Source: Fibrobacter sp. UWP2 (GTDB lineage Bacteria > Fibrobacterota > Fibrobacteria > Fibrobacterales > Fibrobacteraceae). Taken from it: 64,000 bases of DNA. The first letter of the stretch is position 1; the number at the start of each line of letters is the position of its first letter. Position numbers and translations under genes: made by a program. Location of the stretch: positions 1 to 64,000 of the forward strand of contig NZ_FQYM01000004.1 of assembly GCF_900141705.1 (NCBI RefSeq), written 5' to 3'. The notes beneath the pieces are model-generated. The model was not told where the DNA came from, did not search any database, and saw nothing but the letters and a program-made list of their open reading frames with translations. Positions 9,469 to 17,682 of this stretch are shown here, piece after piece.

Positions 9469-10404
9469 GTGAATTTTATCAGGTCCGTCATTCCCAAGGA
9501 TTCCATCATCGAGCAGTTGCTGCTGGTGGTCCTGGTCATTTTGCTGGTCAAGTTCCTGAATATCGCTATCCGCAAAATTTTGGAACGCGCCTCCAAGCGC
9601 GGTTTTGACCGCGCCGCGATCCCCCTGATTTCGGACCTCTCCAAGTACGCGCTCTACGTGATTGGGTTGCTGCTCTGCCTCAACATCATGGGCGTCAACA
9701 CCAACGGCCTTTTGGCAATGATCGGTGCCGCGAGCCTTGCCGTGGGCCTTGCTCTCAAAGATACGCTTTCGAACGTGGCCGCAGGCATCCTGCTTTTGTT
9801 CCTCAAGCCCTTCTGTGCCGGCGACTATATCGAGTGCGGCACCATCAAGGGTAAAATCAGCGGCATCGGCATGTTCAACACGACTTTCGAGACCATGGAC
9901 GGCCTTTACGTCTCCGCCCCGAACAGCTCGCTCTGGGGCGCCCCGATTGTGAACTACAGCCGCAACTTGACCCGCCGCCTGGACCTGACCGTCGGCGTCG
10001 CCTACAAGGAGTCGCTCGATCGCGTCCTCCGCATTTTGCGCGAGATGGTGGCTCGCGAAGCCCGCTTTTTAAAGATTCCGGTCCCGCAGTTTTTTGTGTC
10101 GGAGCTCGCCGACAACTCGGTCAACATCACCATCTGGGTGTGGGTGAACACTTACGAGTACCATATGCTCGACCGCCTCTACCGCGAAATCATCAAAAAC
10201 ACCCTGGATGAGTACAACATCGAAATCCCGTTCCCGCAGCGTGTGGTGCACATGGCGAAGGAAGACGAGGTCCCTGCCGACCCGGCGCCAAAGCAAGACG
10301 AAGAAAACGAATTAGACAATCCCGACAGCGAACTCATGCAGATTGTGAACGGCCGCAAAAAGCCGAACGGGGACGAAGACCATTTTATGAAGGATCTCGT
10401 CTAA
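9469..10404 (+). CDS. MscS-family mechanosensitive ion channel
   Basis: A small-conductance mechanosensitive channel of the inner membrane that opens under hypo-osmotic stress. Three hydrophobic segments occur in the first 120 residues. The pore-lining helix has the Gly/Ala-rich pattern GAASLAVGLALKDTLSNVAAG, followed by the beta domain (LKPFCAGDYIECG, FETMDGLYVSAPNS, VNYSRNLTRRLDL). The C-terminal tail (about 265-311) is acidic and probably disordered. GTG at 9469 is the only start in frame close to the conserved region; the ATG at 9465 is out of frame. Confidence 0.92.
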   Translation: MNFIRSVIPKDSIIEQLLLVVLVILLVKFLNIAIRKILERASKRGFDRAAIPLISDLSKYALYVIGLLLCLNIMGVNTNGLLAMIGAASLAVGLALKDTLSNVAAGILLLFLKPFCAGDYIECGTIKGKISGIGMFNTTFETMDGLYVSAPNSSLWGAPIVNYSRNLTRRLDLTVGVAYKESLDRVLRILREMVAREARFLKIPVPQFFVSELADNSVNITIWVWVNTYEYHMLDRLYREIIKNTLDEYNIEIPFPQRVVHMAKEDEVPADPAPKQDEENELDNPDSELMQIVNGRKKPNGDEDHFMKDLV

Positions 10405-10520
10405 ATCCGCCCGCCGTACCATACAACCAAATTTTACCTGGGAAATCAGTTCGTTTCCCTCTTTTTTAGTGTATATTGGTAATGTATTTGGTGTATCAAA
10501 CCATATAAAATGGAGCGGAA

Positions 10521-11117
10521 ATGAGTACAAAAGAAAAGCTTATCCTGGCGTTCTCCCTGGTTTTTGCTATGGGAATGACCGCGTGCGGTGATGATTCCTC
10601 CTCGTCTGGCGGAGATGCCGAAGAAGAAACCCCAGCGTCTTCGGACAGCGGCTCCCAGCCGCCTTCGTCTTCTTCTGTGACGTCGCAGTATTCCGGCTTT
10701 ACCGGCTGCGCCTTTACCGCCGATGCCGACGAATGGAGCTTCTCGTACACCAGGACCTACAAAAAAGGTTTTGTGCAGGCCGACGAACTGTACGTGCACA
10801 AGTACACGGCGACCGCCGACACCATCTACGAAGTTGAATCGACCATCGACAAGACGACGAAGGGCGACAAGTGCGATATGGTCCTCGTGGACCTTTGCGG
10901 CGAAGACCTCGATTGCCTTGGCGTTCTGGAACAGACGGACCGCTATGTGGTAGAAAGCAAGCTCGGCCAGGAGACATACGAATACTGCTCCGAGGAAGGG
11001 CTCGTCACCGAGGTGGAAACCAAGCATGTGTTGAACGAGTTCACCACAAAGGTGGATGTGTTTGGCGAAGCCCAGGAGAAGTGTGCCGAAAAGCAGGCGC
11101 TGACCGCGGCCCAGTAA
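10521..11117 (+). CDS. Lipoprotein of unknown function with Ser-rich linker
   Basis: The signal peptide ends in a lipobox (GMTAC|G, Cys 22), followed by a Ser/Glu-rich linker (DDSSSSGGDAEEETPASSD) and a 145-residue domain with eight or so Cys, suggesting disulfides in the periplasm or outside. I do not recognise the domain. GGAG lies 6 bases before the ATG and a TATATT is at 10472-10477. The linker type is shared with the GH5 lipoprotein and the lipoprotein at 55.6 kb. A surface role is inferred from the linker only. Confidence 0.8.
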   Translation: MSTKEKLILAFSLVFAMGMTACGDDSSSSGGDAEEETPASSDSGSQPPSSSSVTSQYSGFTGCAFTADADEWSFSYTRTYKKGFVQADELYVHKYTATADTIYEVESTIDKTTKGDKCDMVLVDLCGEDLDCLGVLEQTDRYVVESKLGQETYEYCSEEGLVTEVETKHVLNEFTTKVDVFGEAQEKCAEKQALTAAQ

Positions 11118-11129
11118 TGGACCAAGCGC

Positions 11130-12185
11130 CTATTCGCAGCCGCGCAACTTTTGCCCCACGCGCAGTGGGGCGTTTTTCTTTAGGTTGTTCAGGCGGCACA
11201 GCGCCTCGATAGAGATGTTGAACCAGGTCGCCACATCCTGCTGGGTGTCGCCTTTTTTGACCACGTACACGTTCTCTTTTTGAAGCTTCGCCTGCATTTT
11301 GCGGTGGGCGGCGATGAGTTTTTTGGTGGGAACCTTCTCTACGTCGGGCCGCAGCTCCCACTTGGGGAAGTTCACGATGGTGGCGGGGTCGATGTTGATG
11401 TCCTTGTAGCGGATTTCAAAGTGCAGGTGCGCCGCCGAGGATTTGCCGGTGTTGCCGGCGAGCCCCACGATGTCGCCCGGGAACACGTATTCGCCGACCT
11501 TGACCTTGCGTTCCGAGAGGTGCCCGTAAAGCGTTTGCAGCCCGTTGTCGTGGTCGATGATCACGTAATGGCCGTAGCCGCCCTTGTTGTACTTGGAGAC
11601 GGTGATGTGGCCGGGGAGCGCCGCCACAACGGGCTCGTCCTTGATGACGTTCACGTCGACGCCGCGGTGCAGGCGGTGGTCGCGGATGCCGTAGGGGCTG
11701 CCCAACAGGGCCTCGTGCGTGATGGGCACGAGCATGCTCGAAAAGTCGAGGAACTCGCCCGGTTTTTGAATCTTGGGGACCGCGGCGGCCTGGTCTTTGA
11801 TGGAATTGCCCACCATCTCGAACTCAATGCCCTGCTTTTCGAGGAGGATGGCCTTGGTGAACGCCTTGGGATCCGAGGCGTCAATCTTGATTACGGAGGA
11901 ATCGCTTGCGGCCTCGGGCTGCGCAGCCTTGGCGCTTTTATCGCTTTTGGCTTTTTTCTTTTTTGCGGGCTTCTTGGCTTCTTTCTTTTTGGGCTTCGCC
12001 TTTTCTTTTTTGGCTTCCTTCTTTTTGGGAGCGGCTTTTTTCGTCGGCTTTTTTTGGACTGCCGTACTGGATGTTTTTTTGGAAGAGTCGGTAGCCCTGG
12101 CATGGGAGGGCGTGTTTATACAAAGTAACGCCACCACCAACACGGCCAGTGCCGTGATGAAACTATGTCTACCCCAAAAAAGCAT
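11130..12185 (-). CDS. M23 peptidase with Lys/Ala-rich linker and C-terminal LysM
   Basis: A predicted peptidoglycan endopeptidase (LytM/NlpD-like). Order: signal peptide or anchor (about 7-28); a Lys-rich stretch of about 50 residues (KKKEAKK/AKPKKK repeats); a linker; the M23 core with RLHRGVDV (His and Asp zinc ligands), YGHYVIIDH, LYGHLSE and AAHLHFEIR (HxH); and a C-terminal LysM module (VVKKGDTQQDVA … LNNLKKNAPLRVGQKL). The start at 12185 precedes the signal sequence; the longer frame overlaps the next gene and is unlikely. The 3' end contains the neighbouring lipoprotein gene's terminator on the opposite strand. Confidence 0.9.
   Translation of the reverse strand: MLFWGRHSFITALAVLVVALLCINTPSHARATDSSKKTSSTAVQKKPTKKAAPKKKEAKKEKAKPKKKEAKKPAKKKKAKSDKSAKAAQPEAASDSSVIKIDASDPKAFTKAILLEKQGIEFEMVGNSIKDQAAAVPKIQKPGEFLDFSSMLVPITHEALLGSPYGIRDHRLHRGVDVNVIKDEPVVAALPGHITVSKYNKGGYGHYVIIDHDNGLQTLYGHLSERKVKVGEYVFPGDIVGLAGNTGKSSAAHLHFEIRYKDINIDPATIVNFPKWELRPDVEKVPTKKLIAAHRKMQAKLQKENVYVVKKGDTQQDVATWFNISIEALCRLNNLKKNAPLRVGQKLRGCE
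11153..11181 (+). terminator. Rho-independent terminator of the lipoprotein, located inside the M23 gene
   Basis: GCCCCAC, loop GCGCA, GTGGGGC then GTTTTTCTTT. It follows the lipoprotein stop by about 35 bp and falls within the last codons of the convergent M23 gene (region encoding APLRVGQKL). Confidence 0.8.
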
Positions 12186-12205
12186 CCTGCCTAACCCGTA
12201 AAACT

Positions 12206-12577
12206 TTATTTGAGGAACGCGAAGAACACCGCGCCGATGATGAGCGCAAATGCCACGATGTGGTTCCACTGGAGCGTTTCGTTGTTGAATACGGTTGTCG
12301 CGATGACTGTGAATATAGTGAGCGAGACTGCCTCTTGGATGACCTTGAGTTGCATGAGGCTAAAGGGCCCGCCGTTGATGCGGCTCCCGATGTTGTTTGC
12401 AGGAATCATGAAACAGTATTCGAAGAGGGCCACTCCCCACGAGGCGAGAATCACGAGGATGAGCGGCCAGTCAGTGGAAATGTGCATTTCTTTCAGCTTG
12501 AGGTTCCCGTACCATGCGGTGGTCATGAACACGTTGCTGATGATGAGGAGGATGACTGTAAAGATGCCTGCTTTCAT
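12206..12577 (-). CDS. DMT-family membrane protein (DUF486)
   Basis: A 123-residue protein with four hydrophobic helices. The sequence FMTTAWYGNLK, the EYCFMIPANNIGS region and LKVIQEAVSL match the DUF486/COG3169 drug/metabolite-transporter-like family. The function in this family is not established. The start overlaps the DUF4416 stop by 4 bp, so the two are co-translated. It is shorter than full transporters and may work as an oligomer, as small DMT proteins do (inference). Confidence 0.85.
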   Translation of the reverse strand: MKAGIFTVILLIISNVFMTTAWYGNLKLKEMHISTDWPLILVILASWGVALFEYCFMIPANNIGSRINGGPFSLMQLKVIQEAVSLTIFTVIATTVFNNETLQWNHIVAFALIIGAVFFAFLK

Positions 12578-13140
12578 TGTTTTGCTCTCAATCTATATGG
12601 TTTTCCCGTGCTCATCTGGTAGGCGAGGCGGGCGCGTACTTGTTCCAGGTAGTTGATGTAGGTCTCGCTTTGGTAGTCGCGGTAGGTCCACTCGAAGGCG
12701 TGAAAGTGCCCGTCTTGAAAGTAGAGGGTGGGCTCCACAAAAATGCCGTCGCGCATGTACACGCGTTGGCGCTGGTCCTTGGTGGTTGCCAAAAAGAATT
12801 GCCCCAGGGTCATGTAACCCGGGTCGAGGTTCACGGGACGCAGGTTCGGCGTGCCGTTTTTTTCGGCAATCTCGAGTTCCACGTCGTTGGTCCAGCGCTT
12901 GATCTCTACAATCTCGGTGCGGTCTACCAGCGGCTCGTAGCTAAAGAAGGCGCGCACGGGGGTGCTTCCGATTTCGTCGATGTAGTAGTTTGTGAAGGTG
13001 AACGGGAAGGGGGCGAGGTTCAGGTCTTCGCAGCCAAAGCGCTGGCGCAGGGGTTCGCGGACGGCCTCTACCGCCGCCGCATTCTTGGCCAGTACGCCTA
13101 CGATGATTTTGACCTTGGCTGGTTCACGAATTGCGCCCAT
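12574..13140 (-). CDS. DUF4416 family protein
   Basis: A 188-residue soluble protein starting MGAIREPAKVKIIVGVLAKN. The order VKIIVGVL … FTFTNYYIDEIGS … RPVNLDPGYM … AYFQDGHF-like matches DUF4416 proteins of unknown function. There is no signal peptide. It is first in a two-gene unit with the DUF486 gene, with a TCTATT box about 10 bases before the start and little room for a ribosome binding site. Confidence 0.8.
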   Translation of the reverse strand: MGAIREPAKVKIIVGVLAKNAAAVEAVREPLRQRFGCEDLNLAPFPFTFTNYYIDEIGSTPVRAFFSYEPLVDRTEIVEIKRWTNDVELEIAEKNGTPNLRPVNLDPGYMTLGQFFLATTKDQRQRVYMRDGIFVEPTLYFQDGHFHAFEWTYRDYQSETYINYLEQVRARLAYQMSTGKPYRLRAKQ

Positions 13141-13178
13141 AGTGCATCAAAAATAGAAAAGTTTTCTACTTTTTTTTT

Positions 13179-13934
13179 ATGCGCTATTCTGCTGTTCTTT
13201 TCTCTGCGCTTGTCGCTGTGCTGGTTTCGGGCGTTTTTGCCCAGGCTCCCCGTGTGCAGCCCGAAATTCTGGACTCCGTGGCTCACGACCCGGCGCACTT
13301 TACCCAAGGGCTTTTTTTTGACGGGAAACAACTCGTAGAATCAACAGGTCTGTACGGGAAGTCGGGAATTTACCGCTATGCGACCCCCGGTGGCGCGGTT
13401 CTGGATTCCTCCCGCTTGGAGGAGCGTTATTTTGGCGAAGGTTCCGTCGCTGTGGGGAACGATGTTTTTTATTTGACCTGGAAGTCCAAGAAGGCGTTCA
13501 TCTTTTCGCGTAAGCCTTTTGCCAAAAAGGGGGCGTTCCGCATTCCTACCGAGGGCTGGGGGCTTACGTACTGGCGTGACGCGCTCCTCATGAGTAACGG
13601 CAGTGCAGAACTTTTGCAAATTGCCCTGGGGGCGTTCAATGTGGTGGGGATTTTCACCGTGACCGATGGCGGCAAGCCAGTAGAGAGGCTCAACGAGCTC
13701 GAGGTTGTTGATGGCAAGCTTTACGCGAACATCTGGCAGACGCCGCTTATCGCGGTCATCGACTTGCCTAGCGGCAAGGTGCTGAAGTATCTCGATTTTT
13801 CGCAAAAAGCAAAAGGCATTGAGGCGAAATACCCCAATGCCGATGTGTTGAACGGGATTGCCTACGACGGCAAGTTCCTGTGGATTACTGGCAAGAACTG
13901 GCCGTGGATTTATAAAGTCGCAGTCCCTAAATAA
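13179..13934 (+). CDS. Glutaminyl-peptide cyclotransferase (bacterial/plant beta-propeller type)
   Basis: Predicted to cyclise N-terminal Gln to pyroglutamate on exported proteins. The signal peptide is MRYSAVLFSALVAVLVSGVFA. The five-bladed-propeller signatures are present: HDPAHFTQGLFFDG, ESTGLYGKS, EGWGLTY, LNELEVVDGKLYANIW and VLNGIAYDG. Its 251 residues match the family. A TCTACT box 8 bases before the ATG suggests a very short leader. In other bacteria with type IX secretion, N-terminal pyroglutamate is common on exported proteins, which would fit this genome (established knowledge plus inference). Confidence 0.9.
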   Translation: MRYSAVLFSALVAVLVSGVFAQAPRVQPEILDSVAHDPAHFTQGLFFDGKQLVESTGLYGKSGIYRYATPGGAVLDSSRLEERYFGEGSVAVGNDVFYLTWKSKKAFIFSRKPFAKKGAFRIPTEGWGLTYWRDALLMSNGSAELLQIALGAFNVVGIFTVTDGGKPVERLNELEVVDGKLYANIWQTPLIAVIDLPSGKVLKYLDFSQKAKGIEAKYPNADVLNGIAYDGKFLWITGKNWPWIYKVAVPK

Positions 13935-13947
13935 TAGTAGTCGCTCT

Positions 13948-13999
13948 GTGAGCGCCAGCCCTGTACCTGTTATACAGAATCTAGCGCGAACGGTCGCTT
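13948..13999. repeat. 52-bp direct repeat, copy 1
   Basis: Begins GTGAGCGCCAGCCCTG and ends GCGAACGGTCGCTT. Identical to 14045-14096. It contains the small inverted pair CTGTA/TACAG. Confidence 0.85.
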
Positions 14000-14012
14000 C
14001 GTGAGCAACAAA

Positions 14013-14034
14013 GCCCCAGTTATTAAACTGGGGC
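14013..14034. terminator. Bidirectional hairpin with ATTA loop between convergent genes
   Basis: GCCCCAGTT, loop ATTA, AACTGGGGC: a perfect 9-bp stem between the two 52-bp repeats, flanked by GCAAC/GTTGC that extend the pairing. There is no long T-run, so its role as terminator is inferred from position between convergent genes. Confidence 0.5.
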
Positions 14035-14044
14035 GGTTGCGAAA

Positions 14045-14096
14045 GTGAGCGCCAGCCCTGTACCTGTTATACAGAATCTAGCGCGAACGGTCGCTT
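14045..14096. repeat. 52-bp direct repeat, copy 2, touching the metG stop codon
   Basis: Identical to 13948-13999. Its last two bases are part of the metG stop codon (14095-14097 on the minus strand). Confidence 0.85.
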
Positions 14097-16164
14097 AATG
14101 CACGCCAGAACCGTCGGCGACGTCGCAGGTCACGGGCTTGCCGTTCACTTCGAGCGCGAGGGCGTCACAGAATACGCAGCCACCCTTCACGGAGAGCGCA
14201 ATCTTCTCGAAGTCCTTGACCTTGAGTTCGCGCGGTTCGCTCGGGACCACTCCCTTGAACAGGGCGCGGTCACCCGGTTTAGCGTCTTCGGGCACGGAGA
14301 CGAGGCGGCAAGTGTGTGCTTCGTTGTCGAGGTCGCCCGCAAAGAGCATGCCCTGGCTCATGATTCCGCGGAGGGCGCTCGGCTTGAGGTTTGCGAACAA
14401 GAGAATCTTGCGATCCTTCAGTTCTTCGGCCTTGTAGCTGTTCTTGAGGCCGCTGCAGATGGTGCGGAGTTCGCCTTCGCCGGCATCGACCTTGAGCACG
14501 TAGAGGCTCGTGGCGTCCGGATGGTCGGCCACTTCCTTGATCTGGGCGACGCGCATGTCCATCGCTGCGGGCACGTCGGCAGCCATCAGCGGCTTGTTCT
14601 GCTTGGGCTTCGGCTGGGCTTCCTGCTTCTTGACTTCTTCTTCAATACGCGGGAAGAGCGGCTTGCCTTCACCGAACGCTTCGCCACCCTTGAGGATTCC
14701 CCAAGCGAGGTCGTCGGCGCTCTGGAACTTGGAACCGATCATGGCGAGGCCTTCTTCGGCCTTGCCCGGAATTACCGGCCACAGCAGGCAGAGCGAGAGA
14801 CGTACGGCTTCGGCGGAAACGTAGAGCACGGTCGCGAGTTCGTCCTTGAGGGCGGGGTCCTTCGCGAGCTTCCACGGGGCCTTGACTTCGAGGTAGCGGT
14901 TGATGCTACGCACCAATTGCATAATGGTCTCGATGGACTGGGAGAGGCGGGCCTGCGGAAGGCCTTCCTTGATTTCGGCAATCACCTTGTTCGCAAGTTC
15001 GATGACTTCCTTCTCGGCGCCGCCGATGGCGGTGGCGGCGGGGAGCTTGCCTTCAAAGTTGTTGAGCACCAGGCGGTGTACGCGGTTCAGCACGTTGCCG
15101 AGGTCGTTCGCGAGGTCGCTGTTGATGCGGCGCACGAAGGCGTCGTGCGTGAAGTTGGCGTCCTGACCCACCACCATTTCGCGGGCGAGGAAGTAACGGA
15201 ACGCGTCGATGCCGTACTTTTCCATGTAGTCCATCGGGTTTACCACGTTGCCTGCGGACTTGCTCATCTTTTCGCCGCCGTTCACGAGCCACCAGCCGTG
15301 GGCCAAAATGTGCTGCGGGAGCGGAATGTCGAGAGCCATGAGCATGGTCGGCCAGTACACGCTGTGGGTGGTCAAAATATCCTTACCGATCAGGTGGTAA
15401 GTGGCGGGCCAGATTGGCGTGCCGTCGGCATAAGTCTTGTGGAAGGCGGTGGAGGCGCTCACGTAGTTGAGGAGCGCGTCGAACCACACGTAGGTCACGT
15501 AGTCGGTGTCGAACGGCAGCGGAATGCCCCAGCTGAGGCGGGCCTTCGGGCGGCTGATGCACAGGTCGTTCAGCGGCTGGCGCAGGAACCCGCGGATTTC
15601 GTTCCAGCGGTAGTCCGGCACAATCCAGTCCTTGTGGCTTTCGAGGAAGTCAATCAGCTTCTGCTGGTAGGAACCCATCTTGAAGAAGTAGTTCTTTTCC
15701 TTGAGCCATTCTACCGGGCGGTGGCTGATGGGGTCGCACTTGTTCTCGTCGAGTTCGTCTTCGCCGAAGAAGCGTTCTTCGCCCACGGAGTACCAGCCCT
15801 CGTATTCCTTCGAGTAGATTTCGCCCTTGTCCCAGAGCTTCTGCAGACATTCCTGCACAAAGGCCTTGTGTTCGGGCATTGTGGTGCGGATAAAGAAGTC
15901 GTTACCGATACCCATCTTCTTCCACAGGTCCTCGAAGCGGTGGTAGTACTCGTCCACGTGTTCCTGCGGGGTCACGCCGCGCTTTTCGGCGGCGCGCTGC
16001 ACCTTCTGACCGTGTTCGTCGGTACCGGTCAAGAAGAACGTCTGGTAGCCCAGGATTTTGTGGAAGCGAGTGAGGATGTCCGCGAGGACGGTGGTGTAGG
16101 AGTGCCCGATATGCGGGGCGTCGTTAACGTAATAAATCGGGGTAGTAACGTAAAAATTTTTCAT
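14095..16164 (-). CDS. metG: Methionine-tRNA ligase with C-terminal tRNA-binding domain
   Basis: Charges tRNA-Met. It starts MKNFYVTTPIYYVNDAPHIGHSY with the HIGH-type motif and has KMSKS in GGEKMSKSAGN. The zinc-knuckle insertion lacks the paired Cys sets, so this is the zinc-less class. The C-terminal 110 residues form an OB-fold tRNA-binding module (MRVAQIKEVADHPDATSLYVLKVD … LKPSALRGIMSQGML). At 689 residues it is full length. ATG at 16164 is chosen because the conserved N-terminus starts there; upstream codons in frame are not family-like. Confidence 0.96.
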   Translation of the reverse strand: MKNFYVTTPIYYVNDAPHIGHSYTTVLADILTRFHKILGYQTFFLTGTDEHGQKVQRAAEKRGVTPQEHVDEYYHRFEDLWKKMGIGNDFFIRTTMPEHKAFVQECLQKLWDKGEIYSKEYEGWYSVGEERFFGEDELDENKCDPISHRPVEWLKEKNYFFKMGSYQQKLIDFLESHKDWIVPDYRWNEIRGFLRQPLNDLCISRPKARLSWGIPLPFDTDYVTYVWFDALLNYVSASTAFHKTYADGTPIWPATYHLIGKDILTTHSVYWPTMLMALDIPLPQHILAHGWWLVNGGEKMSKSAGNVVNPMDYMEKYGIDAFRYFLAREMVVGQDANFTHDAFVRRINSDLANDLGNVLNRVHRLVLNNFEGKLPAATAIGGAEKEVIELANKVIAEIKEGLPQARLSQSIETIMQLVRSINRYLEVKAPWKLAKDPALKDELATVLYVSAEAVRLSLCLLWPVIPGKAEEGLAMIGSKFQSADDLAWGILKGGEAFGEGKPLFPRIEEEVKKQEAQPKPKQNKPLMAADVPAAMDMRVAQIKEVADHPDATSLYVLKVDAGEGELRTICSGLKNSYKAEELKDRKILLFANLKPSALRGIMSQGMLFAGDLDNEAHTCRLVSVPEDAKPGDRALFKGVVPSEPRELKVKDFEKIALSVKGGCVFCDALALEVNGKPVTCDVADGSGVH

Positions 16165-16258
16165 ATGCGTAAAAATAGTAAAATATGTTAGGTGAAGAGC
16201 GTCATGGCTGGCTTGACCCGCCATCTAGATTTTATATTTCAATAAAAAAGAGGTCCCT

Positions 16259-16780
16259 ATGTCTTTTATCGAACTTGCCAAGAATCGCTATAGCTGCCGT
16301 GCCTTTACCGCCCAGGCCGTAGAACCCGAAAAACTCGCCCAGGTGCTGGAGGCGGGTCGCCTGAGCCCGACGGCAATTAACGCTCAGCCTGTAACCGTGA
16401 AGGTCGTCAAGTCCCCCGAGGCTCTGGAAAAGATCCGCGGCATTACCCGCATGGCCTACAACGCCCCCGTTGTGCTCATGGTCTGCTACGACGAACCCAA
16501 CTGCTATACCGCCGAAAAGTATAACGACAGTTTTAACAGCGGCGTGATGGACTCAAGCATCGTTACCTCCTCCATGATGATGCAGGCGACCGACCTCGGC
16601 CTTGCGACCCTCTGGGCTCGAGGTTTTAATGCGGCTGAAATTGAACGTGCGTTCAACTTTCCGAACAACTTAAAACTTGCCTGCCTTTTGGATATCGGCT
16701 ACGCCGATCCCGAGAACGGCGGCCCTTCGCCCAGGCACCCGGTGCGCAAGAGCATGGAAGAATTCGCCAGCGAAGTGTAA
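16259..16780 (+). CDS. Nitroreductase-family flavoprotein
   Basis: An FMN-dependent NAD(P)H oxidoreductase. Family features: RYSCRAFTAQAV at the start (FMN phosphate contact), RLSPTAINAQP, GVMDSSIVTSSMMMQATDLGLATLWARGF, and a C-terminal DIGYADPENGGPSPRHPV. The length of 173 residues is normal. AGAGG stands 6 bases before the ATG. The physiological substrate cannot be inferred. Confidence 0.9.
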   Translation: MSFIELAKNRYSCRAFTAQAVEPEKLAQVLEAGRLSPTAINAQPVTVKVVKSPEALEKIRGITRMAYNAPVVLMVCYDEPNCYTAEKYNDSFNSGVMDSSIVTSSMMMQATDLGLATLWARGFNAAEIERAFNFPNNLKLACLLDIGYADPENGGPSPRHPVRKSMEEFASEV

Positions 16781-16787
16781 AACACTA

Positions 16788-17066
16788 CTAGCAGTAGTAT
16801 GTAATTGTTCCGAAGAATTCTTTCCATTTGTTGATGACTTCTTCGTTTCTCGCTTCAATAATCCGAAGGATATTTTGAAGAATTGTTGGATTGATGCGAG
16901 AATTGTTATGGGCTAGTAGGCATTTGCCTGCTTTTGTAATCCAGATCTTTGTGGCGTTTGCTGTGGGTGCGCTTTCAGACACGTGAACGTGGATTGGCTC
17001 CAACGGATCGTTTTCGTTGGACCAAAAATAAACCCAGAAAGAACCTATTTTAAAGATTTGCGGCAT
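16788..17066 (-). CDS. DUF4160 family protein
   Basis: A 92-residue protein beginning MPQIFKIGSFWVYFWSNEN with EPIHVHVSES, the His-x-His strand typical of DUF4160. Such genes usually lie next to a DUF2442 or similar small gene and are suspected of belonging to toxin-antitoxin-like pairs (not proven). The ATG at 17066 is preferred because AAAGGTGGG stands just upstream; a GTG at 17078 would bury that site. It overlaps the preceding gene by 17 bp. Confidence 0.75.
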   Translation of the reverse strand: MPQIFKIGSFWVYFWSNENDPLEPIHVHVSESAPTANATKIWITKAGKCLLAHNNSRINPTILQNILRIIEARNEEVINKWKEFFGTITYYC

Positions 17067-17373
17067 TGCTAAACCCACCTTTCTGAGAGAATTCTATTAT
17101 CAGATGAGCTGTCGACTCAATCACCTTTTTATAGCGGTCGAGTTCCTCATCTGAAAAACCGAATATATCTTCCCATGTGTAGGAGGGTAAATAGCATGTT
17201 GCCCGATGAAAGCCGTCTTTTGCATCGGGCTTTTCGATGTACACCTTGACACGTCCGTCATTGCCCATTTCGGAATGGACAATTTCAGCGTTGTCGTCTA
17301 ATGTCATGAAAGGGTACATCATATTGCTAAATGGCAATATAACTTTTTCTTGCCTAGTCTGGCTAGTATTCAT
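17050..17373 (-). CDS. Small protein of unknown function paired with DUF4160
   Basis: A 107-residue acidic soluble protein (MNTSQTRQEKVILPF…), overlapping the DUF4160 gene downstream. It holds the place where DUF2442 proteins usually sit, but I do not see the DUF2442 pattern. GGAAGGAGC lies before the start. Base composition is lower in GC than the neighbours, consistent with acquisition together with the DUF4160 gene. Confidence 0.65.
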   Translation of the reverse strand: MNTSQTRQEKVILPFSNMMYPFMTLDDNAEIVHSEMGNDGRVKVYIEKPDAKDGFHRATCYLPSYTWEDIFGFSDEELDRYKKVIESTAHLIIEFSQKGGFSNAANL

Positions 17374-17682
17374 TTTCGCTCCTTCCGCCTACATGCTAGA
17401 AAAGGCGGGGATATGATGTTATTGTTTAATCAAATGCTGGTGCACATTTGTGTATTTAAAATATGTTATTGAATAGCGTTTGTCAAGTTAAAAAATGATT
17501 TTTTACAAATTTCCATATTGGAATAGTCCTTTGGACTCTTTTATGTTTGAGGAATATATATTATAACGAATAGACTTTGGAGAATTTATGCATTTTAATT
17601 TGTTCTAGGCTTGGCGATGAGGAAACAAACGATTCCGTTTTTTATGGAGGCTGTTCCGTATTAAAAAGGGAGAGTGACTAAT
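17374..17682. other. AT-rich intergenic region with a likely promoter
   Basis: Between divergent units. A candidate promoter for the rightward block is TTGGAC (17531-17536) with TATATA (17555-17560), spacing 18. The leftward promoter is not obvious. The stretch 17600-17660 has no convincing reading frame. Confidence 0.5.

Noticed and set aside
14098-16191. Very long plus-strand reading frame opposite metG
   Set aside because: It mirrors a GC-rich minus-strand gene with clear synthetase motifs; the antisense product has no family features.
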